Positions 24,924-34,879 are shown, counted from the stretch's first letter. The stretch: 43,691 nucleotides of DNA from Xenococcaceae cyanobacterium MO_167.B27 (GCA_030065935.1 JASJCP010000054.1:1-43691); one strand, 5' to 3'. Translations and numbers: made by a program. The notes: generated by a model not told the origin, from the letters alone.

Positions 24924-27900
24924 TTAAGGAATTAACTTAGTAGTTAAGGCTACAGCACTACTAATAATTTTGGCAATACCTTGGGGTTCTTCTAAGGGTA
25001 AATTATGCCCTCCAGATAATACTACTTTTTTGGCGTTGGGCATTGCTGCTTGTTGTTCGGTTAAATCTTCGTTGCGGTTCAAGTTACTTTTGTCTCCATA
25101 GACTAGGGTTATGGGTGCTTTGATGCGTTTTAACAATCCCAAATAACGCGATCGCCCGATGCCGTTAAATCCAATACCAGCACGGGTGCGTAATAAAGGT
25201 TCCCAACGCCATCTTACTCCCCCTTCGCAGGGTTCGGTGATTCTTTCTGCTAGCATCATGGCTAATGGTTTAGAAATTGCTGGTGTTGCTTGACGTAGTC
25301 TTTCTGCTGCTGCTTTTACGTCGGGAAATACTGGATGTTCGGGAGGAGCGGCGAGATAATCTAGATGGGTTGCAAGTTGTTCTACTGCTTCTTCTTCTGC
25401 TGCTTCTGTGGGTAAGATAGTTTCAATTAGCACTAGATTTTTGATTGATTTGGGACGAACACTGGCAAAAATTGCTGCAACTACCGATCCTAGGGAATGA
25501 CCTACTAAGGTGAAGGCTCTACCTGCTAGGGCTTCTACTATTGCATCAATATCACCTAGGAAGTCCATTAAATTATACGATCCTCCTTTGCCTACGCGAT
25601 CGCTTCTTCCGTGTCCTCTCAGATCTGGTGCTATGACACGATAACCTTTTTGGGCTAGACGAATTGCTACTTCTGACCAAGCTGCACCTTGTTCTAGTAT
25701 GCCGTGAAGACATAGGACGATCGGCCCTTCTTTTGGTCCCCAAGTACACAGACACACCCGCAAACCCCTAATATTGACTAAGATTTCTTCCATCTTGTGT
25801 TCAATGTCAGAAGTTAATTCTGCTTCTTGGGGAAGTTCATAGTTAAGATTTCTGGAGATATCTCGCGCTAGATAGTTTAAGGGAGCAGGTAGGGTAATTT
25901 GTCGCCAAGCATCTGCTAGTTTGGGGTCTATTTGTTTATGAGTCAAGAAATTCGGATCGCCGATGGACATGGAGGTATTACTTACTCCATCTGTCATGCG
26001 GTTTCCTTGATAGGGTGTTAGTACCGCAGCATTAAAGGGAATTTCTAAAAACTCACAAATTTGTCTCATTACTGTTTCTGGTTGAGACACTAATTCTTCA
26101 TAGTGAACTAGTAAGACTTTATTGCTATCTATTCCTGCTGCAAAATCTAGGATATTTTGGTTACTATGACTCCAAATTGACTCTGCTAGTTGATAAGGGT
26201 CGGAATTTCCCGAGCCAATTAATTTATCCATCCGCATACGAGCGAAAGATTCAATTACTGCATAGGGATGGCGTACTAAATGGATGTATTTGGCGTTGCT
26301 AAATATTGTTTCTGCTTTGTCTAGAGTCTCTCTATTACTGGCGTAGGTAGGAGATTTATCAATTAACAAGCGATCGCCTGCTAGTTGTTGTAACATCTCG
26401 TAGGTTTCTCTAACAGAGAGGTTATTCTCGATTAAATTTTCGACTAGTTTTTGACTTTCGTGAGCATCTATTCCTTTTAATTCCATCAACGCTCGTTGCA
26501 AACCTTCCCCGAGATAGGATACATCTAATTCTTGCTGTCTTTCTCCCATTGTCTCGAATGGTAACAAGTGTAATTCGGGAGGTGAAGCAATATCGGGGTG
26601 TCCTGCTAACATGACTCTTAATAGAGTAGAACCAGAACGGGGACTTGATAAGATAAATGCTATTGGTTTAGTGATTGGGGATTGGGGATTGGGGGATTGG
26701 GGATTAGGGATTGGGGATTGGTGATTGGGGATTGGTGATTTATCGTGGGTTTTGGTGAATTCAGTAGCAAGATATTTAGCTAGACTCTGTATTTTAGGAC
26801 GTTCGTAAAATTCCCTGGGATACAGCATTAACTGTAAGTCATCTTTGAGTTGATTAATTGCTTCCATCAACATCAAGGAGTCCATTCCACGATCGAATAG
26901 ACTTTCTGTAATAGAGAGATTGTCTTTGTCTATATGTAAGATATTTGCGATCGCATTCTGTAAGTAATTTCTGAAGTAGTCTTCTCTAGCTTCTGGGGAT
27001 AGAGCGAGAATTTCTTGATAAACGTCTTTTTGTGCTGTTACTTCTAATGTTTCGGATACAGTTAATAATTCTGAGAAATAATTAGCCTGACGGATGTAAG
27101 GAAATTGTTTACTCAGTGCATCCCAGTCTATAGATAATACTCCTACTTGAGCTAGCTCTGTTGTTAATAATTCTGCTAATGTTTCTAAGCCTTGCTCTGG
27201 TTTAATTAATTCTATTCCTTGACGGTTAAAGTTTTTATTTACCGCCATTCCTGCGTTATCCCAAGCTCCCCAGTTAATACTTAAAGCTGGTAAACCAATA
27301 CTTTTACGATAAAGCGCGATCGCATCTAATGTAGCATTTGCTGCTGCATAATTTCCTTGTCCTGGTGAACCTACTAAGGAAGCGACAGAAGAGAATAAAA
27401 TGAAGAAGTCTAAATCAATATTTTTTGTACATTGATGTAAGTTCCAAGCTCCAATTACTTTAGGTTCTAATACTCTTTGAAACTTCTCCCATGTTTGATT
27501 TTGTAACAATCCATCATCGAGTATTCCTGCTGCGTGAACTATACCTTTTAGGGAAATACTATGGGATGAAATAATGTTTTCTATTGTTGCAATATCGCAG
27601 ATGTCACCCTGGACAATTTCGATGATTGTATCTTTTGCTTCTAATTGGTTAATGGTTTCTGTCCCTTTGGCTGAAGGCTGACTTCTACCGATGAGTACGA
27701 GATGTCTTGCTCCTTTTTCGACTAATAATTGAGCTACTTGTAAACCTAAAGCACCTAATCCACCTGTAATTAAATAGTAGCCATCTGATTTTATTGCTAA
27801 TGATTTACTGTTTATATAATTAACTTTTCTCAGACGAGGTAAATAAATATTGTTTTGTCGCAGTGCTAGATAATCTTCTTTTTCAAGATTATTAATTACA

Positions 27901-30900
27901 GAAAGTATTTTTTCTGCTTCTGCTGTTTCTCTGACAGTATTGAGGTCAATAATTCCCCCATAGTATTCGGGATGTTCACTAGCAATTACTTTACCTAATC
28001 CCCAGATAGAATTACTATTAACACTTGCGGATTTTGCTTTGTCGCTAATATTTTGTGTACCCCTTGTAACAAACCAAATTGGTGCATTAACCGACTGGAC
28101 AAATAAAGTCTTAATCAGATGTAAAATACTGCTGCAATTTTTTTCTTGATAGCTGGTAATGTTTTCTATTGCTAATTCTTCACAGCTAACATTATCCAAA
28201 CTCCAAAGATAGATAATTCCTTTAATTGCAGATTCTTGGGAAATGACTTTCTTAAACTCTGCTAATTGCTGATAATCAATTTGTAAGCTATTTTCGGTAA
28301 TTTTTGTTCTTGCACTTGTGGGATAAACTAAAAGATAACTTTGATTGTGTTGTTGTAATTGTTGAGCGATTTTTTCTCCTAAACCATCTCTATCAGTAAA
28401 GATAATCCATTTACCCGTTCCTGAAAATGCAGGAGTTAAAGACTTAATTTCCTTGCTGCTTTTTTCCCATGCAATTTGATAATAGTCTAATTCCCGCTTA
28501 TCTGAACTACCATTGTGATTAAATAATACTTTTTCTGAATTGCTCAGTCTTAATTGCTCATTCTTTTCAAGCCAATAACTTTGTCTTTGGAAAGGATAAG
28601 TAGGTAGCTGTATTTTATTTCTGGAATAACCTTGATCAAATCCCTTCCAGTTAATAGTTACTCCCTGACTGTATAAAGTAGCTAAACTCTTTAGTATTTG
28701 TGACCAGTCTGATTTACGGGGACGCAGACTAGGTAAGCATAGTGTTTCCCCTCTGGTATGGGGTAGGGTAGAGGACTCATTCTCTAAAATACTGCGTCCC
28801 ATTCCTAATAGTATGGGTTTTGAGCCTATTTCTAAAAATACATTATATTTTTCGGCTTTTAAGTATTCCATTCCCTGGGCAAATTTCACAGGAAAGATAA
28901 CATGATCAACCCAATATTGGGGGTTGGCGATCGCATCTTGGATGCTTTCTCCTGTCACATTAGAAACTAAATTTATTCGGGGTAAAGAATAGCTAATACT
29001 TTGAGCAACTTGTTTAAAATCTTCTAGCATTGGTTGCATCAAAGGGGAATGAAAAGCATGGGAAACGGTTAATTGTTTGCTCTTAATTCCTTTACTATCT
29101 AATTTACTAATTATTTCCCTTACTGCTACAGTATCACCAGAGATGACTATATTTTGTTCTCCGTTGATGGCTGCCACAGAAACTGTATCTTGATAAGGTT
29201 TAATTACTTCATTAATTGTTGCTTCGTCTGCTAACACTGCAAACATATCTCCATTTTGAGGTAATGCTTGCATCAATTTGCTTCTTTCGGCTATTAATTT
29301 TAAACCATCTTCTAAACTGAATACTCCAGCAACAGTAGCAGCTACATATTCTCCTAAACTATGACCCATGACAACATCTGGTTGTATTCCCCAAGATATC
29401 CACATTTGGGCGAGGGCATATTCTACAGCAAAAATGGCTGGTTGAGTATATTGTGTTTGATGTACGGATAATTCACTATTATCCGTATCGGGGTAAATAA
29501 CTTCTGTTAAATTCACCCCCAGATAGGGTTGTAATATCTCTGCACAATCATCTAAAGTTTTGCGGAATGTGGGCTGAGTTTGATATAGTTGATAACCCAT
29601 TCCTTGATGTTGTGAACCTTGTCCTGTAAAGAGAAAGGCTATCTTGTATTTATTGCCTTTATTTATTTCATTACTAAGTATCCCAGGAATTTTCTCCCCT
29701 GACATATAACTTGCGAGTTGCTCTTGTAACTGTGGGATAGACTCTGTGGTAATTGCTAAACGATGGTTAAAATGGGTGCGCCCTGTGTTAGCAGTAAAAC
29801 AGATATCTTCTATAGCTACATCAGGATGATATTGTAAATAGTTTTGATATTGTGCAACTAAATCTTGTAGTGCTGGTTTGTTTTTCGCTGATAAGGTTAA
29901 CAGATGTAATGGACGATTATTTTGCCCTATAGACTTCCTATTTCGCTTCTCTACTGATTTTGCTCCATCTCCCACAATTACATGAGCATTTGTACCACCA
30001 AACCCAAAGGAACTAATACCAGCTAATCTGGGTTTGTCTCCTGCTTTCCAGTCTGTTAATTGAGTCGGAATGGTAATGGGGGTGTTAGTTAAGTCGATGT
30101 GAGGATTTAAGTCATTAAAGTTGAGATGGGGGGGAATAGCAGAATTTTGCAGACATAAAACGGTTTTAATGAATCCTGCAATTCCCGCAGCAGCTTCTAA
30201 ATGTCCGATATTGGTTTTAACGGAAGATAAATAACATAAGTCTTGCTGTTGCTTGTCACTAGTTAATACTGCTTTGAGGGAATTAACTTCAATAGGATCT
30301 CCTAACTTTGTCCCTGTACCATGTGCTTCAATATAACCAATATCTTGGGCTGTGATTCCAGCATTGGATAAAGCCTGACGAATTACGGCTTGTTGTGCCA
30401 AACTATTAGGGGCTGTTAAACCGTTACTCTTTCCATCCTGATTAATTGCTGAACCTTTAACTACTGCTAAAATATTGTCTCCATCCCTCACCGCATCATC
30501 TAAGCGTTTGAGTATAATCACTCCACACCCTTCCCCTCTGACATAACCATCTGCATTTGCATCAAAGGTTTTACATTTTCCATCACCAGCCATCATTCCT
30601 GCTAAAGAGAAGGTTTGAGTTAATTCTGGGGATAACATCAAGTTTACCCCACCTGCGATCGCAGTCTCACATTCTCCCTGCTTCAAACTCTGACAAGCTA
30701 AATGTACTGCTACCAAAGAGGAAGAACAAGCAGTATCTACTGTTAAGGAAGGACCCCGTAGGTCTAAACTGTAGGATAAGCGATTAGCTGCGATACTATG
30801 GGCGTTACCTGTACCAGCATAAGCATCTAATTCTGTCCCGTAATGTAGTTGAAGTTGGGAGTAATCATTAGTACTTATCCCGATAAAGACTCCTGTTGCT

Positions 30901-33233
30901 GTGTTGGCTAAAGCTTCAGATGCGATCGCAGCATTTTCTAAAGCTTCCCAACTAACCTCTAAGAGTAGTCTTTGTTGAGGATCCATTCTTTGGGTTTCAC
31001 GGGGAGTAATGCCAAAAAACTGCGGATCGAACTTATCTGCGTCTGCAATAAAGCCACCGTAATCTGAACCTTTCCAGCGTGTGCTTTTACTTATAGCATC
31101 TTTGCCACCCTTTAATAGTTCCCAAAATGCTTCGGGATTTTTTGCACCAGGAAAACGACAACCCATTCCAATAATTGCTATTGGTTGATTGTTGGTGGTT
31201 AGTTGTTGGTGGTTAGTGGTTAGTTGTTGGTTGTTGGTACTGGAATTAGTTAGATATGCTGCCAGACTGGATATATTTGGGTAGTCATAAATTAGGGTGG
31301 GAGAAAGTTTAGCCTTGAGATAATCTTCCAATTCTGCTGATAATCTGACAGCTTGTACCGAATCTAATCCTAAACTAGCAAATGGTTCTTCTATATCTAT
31401 CTGTTCTGTGCTAACTCCTAATCTCTGAGCTATGTTTTCAACCAACCAAGTTTCAATATGGGATAATTGTGTACGGGTAGTTCGCGCACCACTGCTACTT
31501 GATAACTCATTACTGTTTACTGATTCTCCTACAACCTTTAAATTTCCCCCCAGAAATCCTGCCCTGCAAGCATGACGTTGTATTTTTCCACTAGAGGTTT
31601 TAGGAATGCTACCGGTTTTAATCAGTACTATGGCGTGGGGATTTAATTCGTGGTTTTGTAATACTGCTTTGCGAACAGCTTTAGTAACTGCTTCTACATC
31701 TAAGTTTCTGATATAGGTGCGTTTAACCTCTGGGGTGACAACTAATTTTTCTTCTCCGTCTATTTCTATTGCAAAAGCAGCAACCGCACCAGGGCGAATG
31801 GCATCATGGGCATAATCAACTGTTAATTCTATATCCTGGGGATAATAATTGCGCCCCCGAATAATAATTAAATCTTTGAGTCTTCCTGTAACGAATAATT
31901 CCCCATCTTGAATAAATCCTAAATCTCCCGTGCGTAAAAAATTGACATTGGGGTAGGCTTCTAATTTGGCTCTAAAAGCATATTCTGTAAGTTCTACTTT
32001 GTTCCAATATCCTTGAGCGGTACTAGCACTCTTCACCCATATTTCACCTATTTCTCCATCTTGACACTGCTTTAAAGTATCAGGGTTTACTATGGCTAAA
32101 TATTGTCCTTTAACATTATTACCACAACTAACAAGGGTTACTTGATCGCTTGGGGAAACATTAGTATTTTCTTGTGCTTGATTTTCTTCGAGACTCTGCT
32201 TATCAAAATCTCGGGAAATTGGTTCTGCTTGCTTATTTCCCCCAGTAATAATCAGAGTAGATTCCGCCATTCCATAACAAGGGTAAAAAGCTCTTGATCG
32301 AAACCCACAACTCTTAAAATACTCACTAAATCTTCTAATAGTACTTTCCCTTACTGGTTCAGCACCAGAAAAAGCTAGCTCCCAACAACTAAGATCGAGA
32401 CTGTCTCTTTGTTCTTCTGTAATTTGACTCACACACAAGTCATAGGCAAAATTGGGAGAGCCAGATATATTCCCCCGATACTTAGATATTACTTGTAACC
32501 ACCTATAAGGACGCTGTAGAAAGCTTACTGGTGGCATCATGTACATAGATGTCCCTACATAAATTGGCTGAAGAATACCGCCAATTAGACCCATATCGTG
32601 ATAGGGTGGCAACCAGGAAACTATGCTCTGTCCACGGACAATCTCAAAACAACGATTGATGGAAATAGAGTTAGCTAATAAGTTAGCCTGACTTACCATG
32701 ACTCCTTTGGGTTTTCCTGTAGAACCGCTAGTGTATTGCAGGAAAGCTAAGTTATCAGCTTTTATGAGTGGATTAAGCCAATTATTAGCTAAATTAGATG
32801 CTATAGTATCTGTAGTGATAAATTTTAGCGATTTATTTCCGCTTTCTTGAAACTTACCCTCAATTTTGTCTTGTAAGTCGAAAGTAGTAAGAGCAAATTT
32901 GGCATCCGCATCCGCAACAATGGATAGAAGTCTCTCAATAGAGCGGTTGGCGCGGGGTGGATAAGCAGGTACAGCAATTACACCTGCATATAAACAACCC
33001 AGAAAGGCGATGATAAACTTTAATCCAGGTTGATATAAGAGTAATGCTCTTTCGCCAGTAGCATTGTAGCTCTGTAAGACAGTTGCGATCGCTTTAGCTT
33101 GAGTCTCTAACTGTTGATAACTCAGATTATCAGACTCAGTTTCACCATCCTGTAAAAAAGTAAAAGCAGTTTTTTCAGGTTGTTCGGCTACTATACCTTG
33201 TAATCGGTCGATAAATGTACTGTACTTATCCAA
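24924..33233 (-). CDS. ols: Olefin synthase, type I polyketide synthase (Ols)
   Basis: This megasynthase converts a fatty acid to a terminal alkene by one elongation, ketoreduction, sulfation and decarboxylative cleavage. Domains by residue: FAAL about 1-590 (LQYTSGSTGKPKGVMVS); ACP1 about 595-665 (LGLDS, Ser 622); KS about 685-1110 (DTACSSS with Cys 834, EAHGTG, NIGH); AT about 1190-1500 (GHSLGEY, Ser near 1291); KR about 1815-2000 (GGLGALG); ACP2 about 2070-2145 (GMDSL); sulfotransferase from about 2195 (SSPRSGST); thioesterase from about 2505 (GHSLG near 2578). No DH or ER. This order and 2769 residues match the Synechococcus PCC 7002 enzyme. TTG 33233 follows AGAGGAG. Two linkers carry tandem repeats. 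Confidence 0.93.
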   Translation of the reverse strand: MDKYSTFIDRLQGIVAEQPEKTAFTFLQDGETESDNLSYQQLETQAKAIATVLQSYNATGERALLLYQPGLKFIIAFLGCLYAGVIAVPAYPPRANRSIERLLSIVADADAKFALTTFDLQDKIEGKFQESGNKSLKFITTDTIASNLANNWLNPLIKADNLAFLQYTSGSTGKPKGVMVSQANLLANSISINRCFEIVRGQSIVSWLPPYHDMGLIGGILQPIYVGTSMYMMPPVSFLQRPYRWLQVISKYRGNISGSPNFAYDLCVSQITEEQRDSLDLSCWELAFSGAEPVRESTIRRFSEYFKSCGFRSRAFYPCYGMAESTLIITGGNKQAEPISRDFDKQSLEENQAQENTNVSPSDQVTLVSCGNNVKGQYLAIVNPDTLKQCQDGEIGEIWVKSASTAQGYWNKVELTEYAFRAKLEAYPNVNFLRTGDLGFIQDGELFVTGRLKDLIIIRGRNYYPQDIELTVDYAHDAIRPGAVAAFAIEIDGEEKLVVTPEVKRTYIRNLDVEAVTKAVRKAVLQNHELNPHAIVLIKTGSIPKTSSGKIQRHACRAGFLGGNLKVVGESVNSNELSSSSGARTTRTQLSHIETWLVENIAQRLGVSTEQIDIEEPFASLGLDSVQAVRLSAELEDYLKAKLSPTLIYDYPNISSLAAYLTNSSTNNQQLTTNHQQLTTNNQPIAIIGMGCRFPGAKNPEAFWELLKGGKDAISKSTRWKGSDYGGFIADADKFDPQFFGITPRETQRMDPQQRLLLEVSWEALENAAIASEALANTATGVFIGISTNDYSQLQLHYGTELDAYAGTGNAHSIAANRLSYSLDLRGPSLTVDTACSSSLVAVHLACQSLKQGECETAIAGGVNLMLSPELTQTFSLAGMMAGDGKCKTFDANADGYVRGEGCGVIILKRLDDAVRDGDNILAVVKGSAINQDGKSNGLTAPNSLAQQAVIRQALSNAGITAQDIGYIEAHGTGTKLGDPIEVNSLKAVLTSDKQQQDLCYLSSVKTNIGHLEAAAGIAGFIKTVLCLQNSAIPPHLNFNDLNPHIDLTNTPITIPTQLTDWKAGDKPRLAGISSFGFGGTNAHVIVGDGAKSVEKRNRKSIGQNNRPLHLLTLSAKNKPALQDLVAQYQNYLQYHPDVAIEDICFTANTGRTHFNHRLAITTESIPQLQEQLASYMSGEKIPGILSNEINKGNKYKIAFLFTGQGSQHQGMGYQLYQTQPTFRKTLDDCAEILQPYLGVNLTEVIYPDTDNSELSVHQTQYTQPAIFAVEYALAQMWISWGIQPDVVMGHSLGEYVAATVAGVFSLEDGLKLIAERSKLMQALPQNGDMFAVLADEATINEVIKPYQDTVSVAAINGEQNIVISGDTVAVREIISKLDSKGIKSKQLTVSHAFHSPLMQPMLEDFKQVAQSISYSLPRINLVSNVTGESIQDAIANPQYWVDHVIFPVKFAQGMEYLKAEKYNVFLEIGSKPILLGMGRSILENESSTLPHTRGETLCLPSLRPRKSDWSQILKSLATLYSQGVTINWKGFDQGYSRNKIQLPTYPFQRQSYWLEKNEQLRLSNSEKVLFNHNGSSDKRELDYYQIAWEKSSKEIKSLTPAFSGTGKWIIFTDRDGLGEKIAQQLQQHNQSYLLVYPTSARTKITENSLQIDYQQLAEFKKVISQESAIKGIIYLWSLDNVSCEELAIENITSYQEKNCSSILHLIKTLFVQSVNAPIWFVTRGTQNISDKAKSASVNSNSIWGLGKVIASEHPEYYGGIIDLNTVRETAEAEKILSVINNLEKEDYLALRQNNIYLPRLRKVNYINSKSLAIKSDGYYLITGGLGALGLQVAQLLVEKGARHLVLIGRSQPSAKGTETINQLEAKDTIIEIVQGDICDIATIENIISSHSISLKGIVHAAGILDDGLLQNQTWEKFQRVLEPKVIGAWNLHQCTKNIDLDFFILFSSVASLVGSPGQGNYAAANATLDAIALYRKSIGLPALSINWGAWDNAGMAVNKNFNRQGIELIKPEQGLETLAELLTTELAQVGVLSIDWDALSKQFPYIRQANYFSELLTVSETLEVTAQKDVYQEILALSPEAREDYFRNYLQNAIANILHIDKDNLSITESLFDRGMDSLMLMEAINQLKDDLQLMLYPREFYERPKIQSLAKYLATEFTKTHDKSPIPNHQSPIPNPQSPNPQSPITKPIAFILSSPRSGSTLLRVMLAGHPDIASPPELHLLPFETMGERQQELDVSYLGEGLQRALMELKGIDAHESQKLVENLIENNLSVRETYEMLQQLAGDRLLIDKSPTYASNRETLDKAETIFSNAKYIHLVRHPYAVIESFARMRMDKLIGSGNSDPYQLAESIWSHSNQNILDFAAGIDSNKVLLVHYEELVSQPETVMRQICEFLEIPFNAAVLTPYQGNRMTDGVSNTSMSIGDPNFLTHKQIDPKLADAWRQITLPAPLNYLARDISRNLNYELPQEAELTSDIEHKMEEILVNIRGLRVCLCTWGPKEGPIVLCLHGILEQGAAWSEVAIRLAQKGYRVIAPDLRGHGRSDRVGKGGSYNLMDFLGDIDAIVEALAGRAFTLVGHSLGSVVAAIFASVRPKSIKNLVLIETILPTEAAEEEAVEQLATHLDYLAAPPEHPVFPDVKAAAERLRQATPAISKPLAMMLAERITEPCEGGVRWRWEPLLRTRAGIGFNGIGRSRYLGLLKRIKAPITLVYGDKSNLNRNEDLTEQQAAMPNAKKVVLSGGHNLPLEEPQGIAKIISSAVALTTKLIP
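26670..26740 (-). repeat. In-frame GATTGGG repeats in the ACP2-sulfotransferase linker
   Basis: On the plus strand this stretch is a run of GATTGGGG/GATTAGGG/GATTGGTG units. On the coding strand it encodes a Pro/Ser/Asn/Gln linker (SPIPNHQSPIPNPQSPNPQS) just before the sulfotransferase PAPS-binding loop. The same CCCAATC-type units occur between genes at 34817-34840 and, in related form, at 23339-23390. Confidence 0.92.
31186..31238 (-). repeat. In-frame repeats in the ACP1-KS linker
   Basis: GTTGTTGGTGGTTA-type units on the plus strand encode NNQQLTTNHQQLTTNNQ between ACP1 and the ketosynthase. The repeat resembles intergenic heptanucleotide tracts of this genome. It is immediately followed by PIAIIGMGCRFPG, the ketosynthase start. 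Confidence 0.9.
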
Positions 33234-33391
33234 TAGACTCCTCTGGTGTCTTTACCACTTTATTAGCTAGACTCACTTAACTAGCTTATACAAAAGTGCG
33301 ATATTTTGTTACATTTCCTCACGATCTCGTAAGTACTTCTGTTACAGAATACCCGATCGCAGTGGGAAAATTACACAGGCTATTTATAATA

Positions 33392-33721
33392 TTAATCTAG
33401 TTGCTGTAACTCTTGATGGTGGTAACGAATCCTTGAGGGGGAAATAGTAGTGACTGAAGTACTACTTTGGTGAGTGGAGTAAGATGGTTGACATTGAAAA
33501 TTACTGACTTGGTCATACTCCTGTCTTGGTATGAGGGTATGCCAGTTAATTAAATTAGGTAGTAAATCTGGATTAGTTCTGGGGAAAATTCTCTGAGTGG
33601 AAAAAGAATGATCAGTTACAGAAGATTGAGTCTGACTGGATGTGATTTCTGCATTGCTAGTGCTGACTAGAGTCCCAACAGCGATCGCAAAAGCCCAAAA
33701 CAGAGATTTTTTTGCCAGCAT
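33392..33721 (-). CDS. Hypothetical secreted protein, 109 residues
   Basis: I do not recognise this family. A clear signal peptide (MLAKKSLFWAFAIAVGTLVS, cleavage after SNA) leads a Ser/Thr/Gln-rich mature part of about 85 residues with one Cys and a His/Gln-rich end. I chose ATG 33721; a GTG at 33733 is also in frame. It lies 158 nt upstream of olefin synthase on the same strand and is divergent from the FecR-domain gene. Compositional bias makes homology hard to judge. Confidence 0.5.
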   Translation of the reverse strand: MLAKKSLFWAFAIAVGTLVSTSNAEITSSQTQSSVTDHSFSTQRIFPRTNPDLLPNLINWHTLIPRQEYDQVSNFQCQPSYSTHQSSTSVTTISPSRIRYHHQELQQLD

Positions 33722-33819
33722 AATTCTGATCACCCCAGTTATAAAATTAAATTGTTTGTTATTTGTTGATAAATTTAGATACGTCTGCCAATATTTATCT
33801 ATGCAGAGGGTTCAGAGCT

Positions 33820-34749
33820 TTGAACATCCACAAAATCTTATTTCCGATTCAACAATTAACTACAGGTCTGCTTCTTGCTAGTTTATGTTCCAGTTCAGTT
33901 TTGGCACAATCTGTACTAAACCGTGCAGAAGTCTATAAAATACGCAACCAGGTAGAAATTAATCGTCGCAATCGGTCAGTTTGGAATCGCGCTAAGTTAG
34001 GAGAAGTAATCATCCCTCAAGATGCAGTGCGGACAGGAGCTAATTCCCGTGCTGAATTGCTATTTAATGAGGGTACATTGGTCAGGACTGGTGCTGGTAC
34101 AATTTTTCGTTTCCGCCCCAATAGACGCAATTTTGAATTAGCTAGTGGTGCTGCTGTGATTATGATTCGCCCAGGACAGGGGGAGAGTAATATTATTACT
34201 CCTGAAGCGAGGGTGGTTTCTCAAGGTACAGCTTTATTCGTACAGCACGATCCTAGAAATAATGCTTCTTTAGTGGGAGTCTTAACTAATAGTCCCCAAG
34301 GTGCAGTTAAAGTTTCTAGTGCTGATGGCACAGTAACCGTTGAACTTAGCGCAGGTCAATTTATTTCTATTGTCAATGGAGTAGTCGGACTGGTGGAACA
34401 CTTCATCTTACCCATGTTTTATGAAACTGTAGAATTGGCTGCTGGTTTGGGTACAGGACAAGAACACCTAGTTGCTGCTGAGTCTCCAGAAGTTCAGGCT
34501 ACTATCAATGCAGTTCGAGAAGAGGTGATCGCGCCGTTAGTCAATCAAATAGCTTGGCTTAATGGTTTTTGTCGCTTTAATGTCAATCCCGAACAACTAT
34601 CCCCACTTCTACAATGGTTAGGGTTGGGTGTCCCTGGTGCAGAAATATCTTTGAGATTACCCCAAACGGATTTATTTGTGATTCCGATGCGTTCTTTGGC
34701 TGGTTTAGCTTGGTTAGGTAACTATTGTCAACAAAGGAATGAAGGATGA
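33820..34749 (+). CDS. FecR-domain secreted protein
   Basis: A signal-like segment (TTGLLLASLCSSSVLAQ) is followed by a FecR-type beta domain: NRAKLGEVIIPQDAVRTGAN, SRAELLFNEGTLVRTGAGT, IITPEARVVSQGTALFVQHD and VELSAGQFISI. FecR domains in cyanobacteria occur in stand-alone periplasmic or envelope proteins with no iron role shown. The C-terminal third is unassigned and contains two Cys. The first available starts are TTG codons. I prefer 33820, which puts the signal near the N-terminus, over 33763. Confidence 0.75.
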   Translation: MNIHKILFPIQQLTTGLLLASLCSSSVLAQSVLNRAEVYKIRNQVEINRRNRSVWNRAKLGEVIIPQDAVRTGANSRAELLFNEGTLVRTGAGTIFRFRPNRRNFELASGAAVIMIRPGQGESNIITPEARVVSQGTALFVQHDPRNNASLVGVLTNSPQGAVKVSSADGTVTVELSAGQFISIVNGVVGLVEHFILPMFYETVELAAGLGTGQEHLVAAESPEVQATINAVREEVIAPLVNQIAWLNGFCRFNVNPEQLSPLLQWLGLGVPGAEISLRLPQTDLFVIPMRSLAGLAWLGNYCQQRNEG

Positions 34750-34836
34750 AGGATCACGGACTCAGAAGAAAGTAATAAGTAATAAGTAATAAGTAACAAG
34801 TAACAAGTAATAACAATCAATCCCCAATCCCCAATC
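34740..34836. repeat. Short tandem repeats: GAAGGAT, AATAAGT and CCCAATC units
   Basis: The FecR gene ends in GGAATGAAGGATGAAGGAT units. These are followed by AATAAGT repeated and drifting to AACAAGT (34772-34810), then AATCCCC units (34818-34836). The tract resembles that between tctB and tctA and in the Ols linker. Confidence 0.9.
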
Positions 34837-34879
34837 CCCCCGGGAGGAGACTTAATATATCTAGGTATTGAACCTAAAA
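34837..34879. repeat. 43-nt dispersed repeat, inverted relative to 20-62
   Basis: The reverse complement of this segment is identical to positions 20-62 except for one base. It contains CCCCCGGGAGGAGACTTAAT followed by ATATCTAGGTATTGAACC. No coding role is visible. Confidence 0.95.
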
